Below, piece after piece: positions 7,625-13,289 of a stretch of 13,289 bases of DNA (the first letter of the stretch is position 1; each line of letters opens with the position of its first letter). Origin of the DNA: an uncultured Sutterella sp. (GTDB lineage: Bacteria > Pseudomonadota > Gammaproteobacteria > Burkholderiales > Burkholderiaceae_F); the NCBI GenBank assembly GCA_900552915.1, contig USBS01000048.1, positions 1 through 13,289 on the forward strand. The letters are read 5' to 3'. A program made the translations under genes and the position numbers. The notes beneath the pieces are model-generated. The model saw nothing but the letters and a program-made list of their open reading frames with translations. It searched no databases and was not told the DNA's origin.

Positions 7625-7829
7625 TTAAAAATTCTTCAGTAGGTCGAAGAGTTTTTCTAAAAAAATTTTCAATGAACTGAAAAATTTTTATATTTACGCT
7701 TCTCTGTTATGTTTTATAGCTGACTGATTAGAAAAAAATATTCAAAATTCGACTAGTGGGAAATGAAAAATTCGTCAATGAAGTGAACGTTTTTACAGTA
7801 AAATTCTTCAGTCAATTGAAGATTTATTG
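7625..7829. repeat. Array of 33-bp repeats with inverted-repeat cores
   Basis: Four related 33-bp units start at 7625, 7658, 7764 and 7797. All share AAAA, then a core of about 18 bp of form TYTTCA-N6-TGAARA, then a T-rich end. The core at 7805-7822 (TCTTCAGTCAATTGAAGA) has perfect 6-bp arms, as does TTTTCA/TGAAAA at 7666-7683. The core at 7633-7650 differs by one arm base; that at 7772-7789 keeps the left arm better than the right. A fifth, half-matching copy begins at 7731, exactly 33 bp before the third. The units are head-to-tail in two adjacent pairs. Likely roles are operator sites for the ATPase promoter or binding sites of a mobile element; neither is proven. There are no distinct spacers, so it is not a CRISPR array. 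Confidence 0.7.
7693..7720 (+). promoter_or_regulatory. Possible sigma-70 promoter for the ATPase gene
   Basis: TTTACG (7693-7698) and TATAGC (7715-7720) are 16 nt apart, each matching the consensus at four of six positions. An overlapping extended -10 alternative is TGTTATGTT (7705-7713). This segment is the non-repeat gap between the two pairs of 33-bp units, so any protein bound to them would flank or cover the promoter. It would give a leader of about 115 nt before ATG 7843. Motif strength alone is weak; the position is the main support. Confidence 0.3.
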
Positions 7830-7842
7830 TCTTGTAATACAA

Positions 7843-9060
7843 ATGACTCACAACCAAAGTTCACTTCTTACTCGGACAATTCGAGCAGAAATTGAAAACG
7901 ACGTGACGCCCAGAGCCGTTCTTCTGTTCGGTCCCCGCCGCATCGGCAAAACGACACTTATCCGGCAAATTGTCGGGAATTCGGGCTGCCGGTGGATTAA
8001 CGGTGACATGGATGGGGCTGAACAGGCGCTTACCTTTCGGAATGCCGGAGATGTTAGGAATGCGCTGACTCAGGCGCCGTTCCTGGTGATTGATGAGGCA
8101 CACAAACTCTCGGACATCGGAACGATCGTAAAGATTTTGGTTGACGAGAACGAAAGGCTGGAAACGCCTTGTCGTATTTTTCTAACCAGTTCGTCGGCGT
8201 TTTATTTGGCGACGGTGAAGGAGTCTGCGCTCGGCCGAGTTGTCTCGAGGCAAATGTGGCCGTTTTCACTGCATGAACTTGCTCAGAAGCTGACATGGGG
8301 AACCGTGAACAGCTTCATGGACACGTTCCTGGTAAACGGCATGATGCCGATGGTCTGTCTGTATCCCGAGTCTGCCGCCGAGTATCTGGAAGACTACTGT
8401 GCGGGATATTTGCTCAGGGACTTTTACGAAACGCAGCAGATAAAACACACGGGTGTGGTGAGAAGGCTTCTTGAGAAGTTGGCACGCAACCTTGGTTCGG
8501 AAATTTCCTACGACAGACTGGGACAAGAATTGAGCTTGAGCCGAAATACCGTTGAGGACTACATCGAAAGACTCCAGGCCTGTTCGCTCATTCGCGTTTG
8601 TCCGTCGTATTCCCGCAATCTCGACAATGAGATGAAGAAAGGCAAAAAAATCTATTTCTTCGACAATGGCGTGCGCAATGCGTTGATCGGAGATTTTTCG
8701 CCGATGGCCCAGCGGTCCGACGCTGGTGCGCTGTGGGAAAACTTCTTTTTTATGGAACGGCAGAAGCTGCACGACACGTTTCGGGATGGCACTAAAACCT
8801 ACTTTTGGCGTACAACCGGTGCTAGTCCGAAGGAAATCGATTTTCTGGAAGTCCGTGACGGCAATATCGAGGCGTTTGAGTGCAAGTACTCGGCGAAAGT
8901 TCGTACGACGCGGCATGCCGACTTTTTCCGGAAGACGTATCCCAACAGTCGCCTCAGCGTCGTGCATCCGGACGATTGCATGCGTGTGTTTCGAGATGCC
9001 TACGAAAATCCGGTCAGACGCAATGAGGCGACCGATCTCGGTGTGTTGCTGCGTGCGTAA
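7843..9060 (+). CDS. AAA ATPase with DUF4143 domain
   Basis: P-loop ATPase of the AAA_14/DUF4143 type, whose cellular role is not established. Numbered from ATG 7843: Walker A GPRRIGKTT at 30-38, Walker B FLVIDEAH at 80-87, sensor-like LTSSS from 114. A winged-helix-like stretch (about 218-255, EISYDRLGQELSLSRNTVEDYIERL) follows. The C-terminus carries a PD-(D/E)XK-like pattern: Asp333 in KEIDFLEV, then Glu346-Cys-Lys348 in AFECKYS. At 405 residues it is complete. An in-frame GTG at 7756 would add 29 residues but runs through the repeat array, so I prefer ATG 7843, though it has no visible Shine-Dalgarno. The GC content is visibly lower than in flanking genes and it follows yceD where rpmF is expected, both suggesting acquisition. 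It ends 14 nt from the convergent recombinase gene. Confidence 0.85.
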   Translation: MTHNQSSLLTRTIRAEIENDVTPRAVLLFGPRRIGKTTLIRQIVGNSGCRWINGDMDGAEQALTFRNAGDVRNALTQAPFLVIDEAHKLSDIGTIVKILVDENERLETPCRIFLTSSSAFYLATVKESALGRVVSRQMWPFSLHELAQKLTWGTVNSFMDTFLVNGMMPMVCLYPESAAEYLEDYCAGYLLRDFYETQQIKHTGVVRRLLEKLARNLGSEISYDRLGQELSLSRNTVEDYIERLQACSLIRVCPSYSRNLDNEMKKGKKIYFFDNGVRNALIGDFSPMAQRSDAGALWENFFFMERQKLHDTFRDGTKTYFWRTTGASPKEIDFLEVRDGNIEAFECKYSAKVRTTRHADFFRKTYPNSRLSVVHPDDCMRVFRDAYENPVRRNEATDLGVLLRA

Positions 9061-9074
9061 CCGAAAGCCGCTCG

Positions 9075-10619
9075 TTACAACGGCTGCATTTTTTTCATCG
9101 CTTCTGCGATCTGCGCCTCTTCGGGCGTCAGGTAACGGCTCGTGGTGCCGATCGAGGCGTGTCCCATGGCGTTTTGCACAAGGTTGATGTCCATGGTCTT
9201 GAGGGCTGTCGTAGCGAAAGTGTGACGAAGCCAGTGGGTTGACCCGGCTCGGAGTTTGGCTGCGTCCGACGCGGAGCGCTCCTCGACTTCGGCAGCGGCA
9301 GCTTCAAAGAAGTCGCACAAAACGCGATAGAGCCCCGAGCGCGAAATGCCGTCGGCTGAAGCAGGAGCATTTGCTTTGCGGCGCACTGACGCGAGAAGCG
9401 GAGTGGAGGGGGCGGCTAGAGCGGCAGGAGGCAGTCCCCGGCAGGCAAAGTAGGCGTTGATGTCGTCAAGCGTTTGCTCTGCCAAAGGCAGGCGACGCAC
9501 TTTATCGCCCTTGCCGACAATTTCCATTACCGTGAGGTCTTCGTCGCCGATGCGGCGCACGGCGATCCAGTCGGCGCGAGCATGAATCATCTCGGAAGCA
9601 CGCATGCCGAGTCCTTTGCCTAAAGCGAGCACGATGCGGATTCGCAGCTTTGCTTCGCCTTCGGGCATATGTTCAAGATGCTCGAGTACGGCTTCCCATT
9701 GCCGTGGCGTAAGCGATCGATCGGCAAAGGCCTTCGGAGCGCCTTCGCCGGGCAAGTAGCGGACCTTGGAGCTGATCTGGTCAAACGGATTGGCGCGAAG
9801 ATACCCGGTCTTCGTTAAAAAACCGAAGAGGATGCGAATGACCGTCATCGACGTTTTGCGACTTGATACCGAAAGCGGACCGTTGAAGGGGCGCCACTGA
9901 GACGAAAGTCGGGGAGCGTTCTTGGGGCCGATCCAGGTGTGCTGAGGCAGCTTCCAGCGTGTTTGCCAAACGAAGGGCTCGAGTCTGCCGAGTTCCTCGA
10001 GCCACTTCGGATAGAGCGACGCGTCGGCAGCTGTAATCGAACTCAATGCCTTGCCGCGTTCCATCGTGCACCATAAAAGAAACCGCTCCGCTTCCTTGCG
10101 GTATTGCGAAAGCGTATTGGGGTTGACTGCGCGGGCCTGCAGCCACAAACGCACGGCAGAAAGGTCGTCGTCGACGGCAAGCGAATTGTCGGCGTAGCCG
10201 CGGTTGGTTCCTGCGGTACCCGAAAGTTCGGCCGGAAGAACAGAGACGATCGGGTCGGTGTCCGACAGAAGCGACTCGATTGTTGCGGGGAGAGGAGCGT
10301 CCGCCCCCGACATCTCGGGCAAGGCCGAGTCTTTGATTATGTCTGCGGGAGCACAGCCCGCAGGCCAAAAACGCTCGGTGACTTCTCCGAGGACGTCTTC
10401 ATATTCGCTTAGCCAGTCGACAAGCTCGACGGCGTCCTCTTTTTTGATGCCCTGAAAGCCGCGAAACCAATTGCTGCCGAGGTTGGCTACGCATTCGTAG
10501 AGGTCTTCGGCCGTGACAACATCAAGCTCCGTGAGCGCCGGCACTGTGCGGCGAGCGAGTTTAGGAGGCAAAACCTCATCGAGGCGGCTGTCCAAATCAA
10601 CGGAAGAGGCGGGCGGCAT
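9075..10619 (-). CDS. Tyrosine recombinase/integrase with N-terminal DUF3701-like domain
   Basis: Site-specific DNA recombinase that cuts through a covalent phosphotyrosine. Numbered from ATG 10619 (514 residues), the catalytic set is complete: Arg340 (GLGMRASEM), Lys370 (VGKGDKVRRLPL), His462 and Arg465 (THWLRHTFATTAL), His487 (MGHASIGTTSRYL) and nucleophile Tyr496. A SAM-like core-binding domain spans about 150-280. The first about 90 residues (LPPKLARRTVPALTELDVVTAEDL onward in two parts, with NWFRGFQGIKK) resemble the DUF3701 extension found on betaproteobacterial chromosomal integrases. The frame is open back to ATG 10727, but a perfect TATAAT at 10707-10702 lies inside that extension, favouring ATG 10619; no clear Shine-Dalgarno is seen. 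Base composition is like the host genes. It is larger than XerC/XerD (about 300 residues), and no attachment site is recognisable. Confidence 0.87.
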   Translation of the reverse strand: MPPASSVDLDSRLDEVLPPKLARRTVPALTELDVVTAEDLYECVANLGSNWFRGFQGIKKEDAVELVDWLSEYEDVLGEVTERFWPAGCAPADIIKDSALPEMSGADAPLPATIESLLSDTDPIVSVLPAELSGTAGTNRGYADNSLAVDDDLSAVRLWLQARAVNPNTLSQYRKEAERFLLWCTMERGKALSSITAADASLYPKWLEELGRLEPFVWQTRWKLPQHTWIGPKNAPRLSSQWRPFNGPLSVSSRKTSMTVIRILFGFLTKTGYLRANPFDQISSKVRYLPGEGAPKAFADRSLTPRQWEAVLEHLEHMPEGEAKLRIRIVLALGKGLGMRASEMIHARADWIAVRRIGDEDLTVMEIVGKGDKVRRLPLAEQTLDDINAYFACRGLPPAALAAPSTPLLASVRRKANAPASADGISRSGLYRVLCDFFEAAAAEVEERSASDAAKLRAGSTHWLRHTFATTALKTMDINLVQNAMGHASIGTTSRYLTPEEAQIAEAMKKMQPL

Positions 10620-10701
10620 GCGAAAAATTCGGGTGAGATTGGTATTCTTCTTGGGCTTTCGATCGGTACTCAAAAAAGTTATGTTGAGCACCGCTCGTCG
10701 A

Positions 10702-10707
10702 ATTATA
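10702..10707 (-). promoter_or_regulatory. Consensus -10 box of the recombinase promoter
   Basis: The minus strand reads TATAAT, a perfect sigma-70 -10. At 17 nt upstream the hexamer is CTTATG, a poor -35, so the promoter may be weak or activator-dependent. Transcription would start near 10695, leaving a leader of about 75 nt before ATG 10619. This site is the main reason for not using the upstream ATG at 10727. Confidence 0.5.
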
Positions 10708-10807
10708 GGTTCCTGCGCTTGCCGCATAAGCTAAACGGCGCAAAAATGCGCAGTAATTTCGTTTGGCCTTCGTATTTCGGCGGCCGCAGGCAATTGGAGA
10801 ATAAGAA

Positions 10808-11761
10808 GTGACGCTAGCCGTTTTCAATCTTGAATTTCGCGGACTTCCTCATCGTGAGGCTACGTCTGCCAACCCGGCCGTTGCGCATGCCGTGATCGGC
10901 GTGGACACGCTTCTTACCGAAGCTTCCAAAGTGCTTTTCGGTCGGGTGGTGGAGCCCGAAATCGATGTTCGCGCCGGTGAAGGCACGGGAGACTTTGAAG
11001 TCGATCTGGGTTTCCGCGTGGATGCGGGCAAGGCGCAGTGCGCGGCGCTTGCGGGCCAAGCGTTTTACGCGCAGCCGCAGCCCCAAGTGGTGCTTGAAGC
11101 GTTGGGGTTCGTGAAGATCGCTCGTACGCCCGAGGAAGAGGCGATGTTGCCCGAGGGCTGGTGCGACGGGCTCGTGAATTTGCTGTTGCGCCTGGGGGGC
11201 CGCGCTCCGCTCAAGGTTTACCTTACGGGCAAGCATGTGGATGTTGACGTCGGTTATGAGCAGCGCTGCGTCGTTTCCAAGACGACCTATGAGCTCTTCA
11301 AGAATCGCCGCGTGCGCGAAGGTCTGCAGGCGCTTGTCAATGCCTTGGCCGACAGCGGAATTGCCGAATTGACCGTCTCGGAACGCGATTCGGGCGAAGT
11401 GGTTTTTGCACTTCAAGCCGGTCACATCAACGCATTTGCACTTGCCGAAGTCGAAGAGGTTCTTTTGGTTGAAAAAGTGCGCACGATGGCGTTGACGCTT
11501 CAGTCGCCCGTGTTTCGTAATTCGCAGGCCTGGTTCTTTGATAACGGCTTGCAGCACATTCAGGCTGTGATGTGCGACAAGGAGTTTCTCTCGCGCATCG
11601 ACAGCGGCATTTTCGAACTGCAGCCCGGTGATGTCCTGATTGCCAATGTGCGCGTGAAAACGCTGCATCGGCGCGAAGAGGGGCTTGTGAGTACCTACGA
11701 AATCGTGGGCGTACTGGATGTGCGCCGCACCGAAAGCGACCTTCTGATGCCCGGCATCTAA
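10808..11761 (+). CDS. Uncharacterised protein coupled to a sensor kinase gene
   Basis: I cannot assign a function. The 317-residue product has no signal peptide, no clear membrane segment and no catalytic motif I recognise, and looks soluble and cytoplasmic. The N-terminal part (FNLEFRG, then AVIGVDTLLTEASKVLFG) and the C-terminal part (from SQAWFFDNGLQHIQAVMCDKEFL through GIFELQPGDVLIANVRVKTL to STYEIVGVLDVRR) have the feel of an uncharacterised protein family found on chromosomes and mobile elements; DUF7946 is one guess, held weakly. The start is GTG at 10808, with GGAG (10796-10799) 8 nt upstream. It diverges from the recombinase and ends 19 nt before the kinase, so the pair probably forms one transcript. 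A small inverted repeat, GCGCA/TGCGC (10738-10751), lies in the upstream gap. Codon use and GC match the host. Confidence 0.8.
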   Translation: MTLAVFNLEFRGLPHREATSANPAVAHAVIGVDTLLTEASKVLFGRVVEPEIDVRAGEGTGDFEVDLGFRVDAGKAQCAALAGQAFYAQPQPQVVLEALGFVKIARTPEEEAMLPEGWCDGLVNLLLRLGGRAPLKVYLTGKHVDVDVGYEQRCVVSKTTYELFKNRRVREGLQALVNALADSGIAELTVSERDSGEVVFALQAGHINAFALAEVEEVLLVEKVRTMALTLQSPVFRNSQAWFFDNGLQHIQAVMCDKEFLSRIDSGIFELQPGDVLIANVRVKTLHRREEGLVSTYEIVGVLDVRRTESDLLMPGI

Positions 11762-11780
11762 TTTGGCTCAGGGTGCATTC

Positions 11781-13289
11781 ATGAGTCTCGGACGCGCTTT
11801 GCTGACTGTTTTGACCTGCGCGGCGGGTGCTTTGTCGCTTGCTACGGCTGCGGCCTCCTATTCGCTTGTACCGGAGGGCAACCACGCGATGAACGGCTCG
11901 GATCGAGCCATGCAGCTTGCGGTGCCGGCTCGCCCCGAAGTGCCCCTGGTCGTGAAACCCAAGCACGATCAGAATGGTCAGGTAAAAGGGTACGAATTGT
12001 CTCGCCCGGCACGCATCGGCGTGCAGCTTGAGTTCTCCAACTATCTCGACGGCGGCCCCTGGGAGCAAACGCGAATGCACCTGGCAAGCAGCCTGGGCGA
12101 ACAAAATCTGCAGTTTGTGATTCTTGAAAGCACGGTTTTGGTCGAAGCGGTCAACGCCGGAGCCGTCGACATGGCGATTACGGATGCCGGAAGCTTTATT
12201 CGCTTTGAGATGACCAATCAGCTGATCGGTCTGTCGAGTCTTTGGCCGGTCTTTACGGCCGACCCGTCCTACGCCGACGGCGTGCTTTTTGTTAAGCGCG
12301 CTTCAAGCCCCGAGATCAAAAACCTCCAGGATGTCCGCAACCGACGCATCGCAGCTGCGTACCCGACAAGTTTCGGCGGTTGGCTCATTGCCTTGAGGGA
12401 ATTCCAGAAAAAAGGACTCAACATCGATGTTATCGGTGAAAATACACGCTTTTACGGTACCGATGCAGCCAATATTCTGAGGGCGCTTCAGCAGGAAAAG
12501 GTCGATGTGGCGGTATTGCCGACATGTGCTTTCGAGTCGCTGACGCGCCGCGGCGTGATTAATGAATCCGACTACGGATTTTTGGATCTCAACGACAGCG
12601 AGTATTCCGTCTGCCGCCATTCGGGCGATCTTTACCCAAGCTTCATTGTGTCGGCCTTGGCAGGCATCGATCCGGGCTTTAGCCGCGCCGTGATGTCTGC
12701 ACTGCAGCGCATGACGGGGGCTTCAACGGGCGTCGACTGGGGCCCCGTGGCTTCCGTGCGTCCCGTACACGATCTCTACTACGCTCTGAAGGTCGGCCCC
12801 TACGAGCATCTGCAGGCCTTCCGTCTGTCGACCTTCATTCGCGAACAGTCTGCGGGCGTCACCATTACGCTCGGGGTTTTGTTTTTGATTCTTTTCTATG
12901 CGGGTTCGCTATCGGTTCTGGTGCGGCGTCGTACGGCGCTTCTCAATAAGGCGCTCGAAGACCGCAAGCGCATTGAGGCCGAAGCCGCAGCCAGTCGAGA
13001 TCATATTGCGCACCTGGAGCGAACGGGCATCGTCGGGCAGATGTCGACCATGATTGCGCATGAACTTAAGCAGCCGCTCGGGGCCATCACGAACTTTGCC
13101 AACGGTCTGCTGCGACGCTTAAAGCGCGGTGCGGTCGACCCGAAGGTGTTTACCGAAGCGCTTGAAGAGATCGTTATGCAGGGCACGCGCGCCAGCGAAA
13201 TCGTCAATCGCGTTCGCTCCTACGCCAAGCAGCAGCAGCCGGTGCTCGAGCTTACGGACATGCAGGTGATTGTGAAAAACGCCATCAGT
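11781..13289 (+). CDS. TtrS-like membrane sensor histidine kinase, C-terminus cut
   Basis: Two-component sensor kinase; 503 residues are visible and the frame is open at the window edge. Residues 1-25 form a signal or anchor segment (LLTVLTCAAGALSLATAA). Residues about 78-340 resemble the PhnD-like periplasmic binding domain of TtrS-type kinases, with AVNAGAVDMAITDAG, LQDVRNRRIAAAYPTSFGGW and ALQQEKVDVAVLP. A transmembrane helix lies at about 358-381, then a short coiled region, then the HisKA dimerisation domain with phospho-acceptor His427 in MIAHELKQPLGAITNF. The ATP-binding domain is beyond the edge. TtrS senses tetrathionate in Salmonella, but such kinases vary in ligand, so the signal here is unknown. 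The start is ATG 11781, with CAGGG 7 nt upstream. A response regulator is expected downstream. Confidence 0.9.
   Translation, partial: MSLGRALLTVLTCAAGALSLATAAASYSLVPEGNHAMNGSDRAMQLAVPARPEVPLVVKPKHDQNGQVKGYELSRPARIGVQLEFSNYLDGGPWEQTRMHLASSLGEQNLQFVILESTVLVEAVNAGAVDMAITDAGSFIRFEMTNQLIGLSSLWPVFTADPSYADGVLFVKRASSPEIKNLQDVRNRRIAAAYPTSFGGWLIALREFQKKGLNIDVIGENTRFYGTDAANILRALQQEKVDVAVLPTCAFESLTRRGVINESDYGFLDLNDSEYSVCRHSGDLYPSFIVSALAGIDPGFSRAVMSALQRMTGASTGVDWGPVASVRPVHDLYYALKVGPYEHLQAFRLSTFIREQSAGVTITLGVLFLILFYAGSLSVLVRRRTALLNKALEDRKRIEAEAAASRDHIAHLERTGIVGQMSTMIAHELKQPLGAITNFANGLLRRLKRGAVDPKVFTEALEEIVMQGTRASEIVNRVRSYAKQQQPVLELTDMQVIVKNAIS

Noticed and set aside
7625..7829. Possible CRISPR array, because of about 33-bp periodicity
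   Set aside because: The periodic units are themselves the repeat with diverged interiors. There are no unique spacers between identical repeats, and no cas genes.
10814..11668. A 284-codon open frame on the minus strand
   Set aside because: It mirrors the plus-strand gene at 10808-11761, which has a strong Shine-Dalgarno and tight spacing to the kinase gene. The antisense product is His/Arg-rich without domains.

Overview
The window is a bacterial chromosomal segment, densely coding and GC-rich apart from one AT-rich stretch near 7.6-7.85 kb. RNase E diverges from RluC, followed by an HAD phosphatase, a short RsmI-type methyltransferase, a YceF-type Maf protein and a YceD/DUF177 protein. 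This is the gene neighbourhood seen in Burkholderiales (Betaproteobacteria). The RNase E wording is betaproteobacterial, and a TtrS-like sensor kinase is present, so I lean towards a Sutterellaceae-type host-associated organism. That family-level guess is inference.

Layout. (1) 1-2930, minus: rne, cut at its 3' end by the window edge. It starts at TTG behind a good Shine-Dalgarno and is preceded by a leader with several strong hairpins. (2) 2931-3878: a 0.95 kb non-coding divergent region holding the rne leader and a symmetric four-part TTGAA/TTCAA array. (3) 3879-5581, plus: rluC and an HAD phosphatase with overlapping ends. (4) 5589-6994, minus: maf and a tetrapyrrole-methylase-family methyltransferase, converging on the HAD gene. 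(5) 7041-7556, plus: yceD, closed by an intrinsic terminator; the usual partner rpmF is not there. (6) 7557-7842: AT-rich, with four related 33-bp units around a possible promoter. (7) 7843-9060, plus: an AAA/DUF4143 ATPase with lower GC than its neighbours, probably acquired. (8) 9075-10619, minus: a large tyrosine recombinase with all catalytic residues and its own -10 box. (9) 10808 to the right edge, plus: an unassigned 317-residue protein followed 19 nt later by a membrane histidine kinase with a PhnD-like sensor domain, truncated by the window edge.

How the genes fit together. The left half is RNA metabolism and housekeeping: mRNA decay and rRNA processing (rne), rRNA pseudouridylation (rluC), methyl transfer, nucleotide clean-up (maf) and a 23S rRNA/L32-linked factor (yceD). 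The ATPase sits where ribosomal protein and fatty-acid genes normally continue, so it marks a break in ancestral gene order. The right end looks like the start of a signal-transduction operon whose response regulator would lie beyond the window.

The features most worth a second look are the 33-bp repeat array before the ATPase, the symmetric TTGAA array between rne and rluC, the about 30-residue insertion inside the RNase E catalytic half, and the unassigned gene coupled to the sensor kinase. I found no CRISPR array, tRNA, rRNA or insertion sequence.
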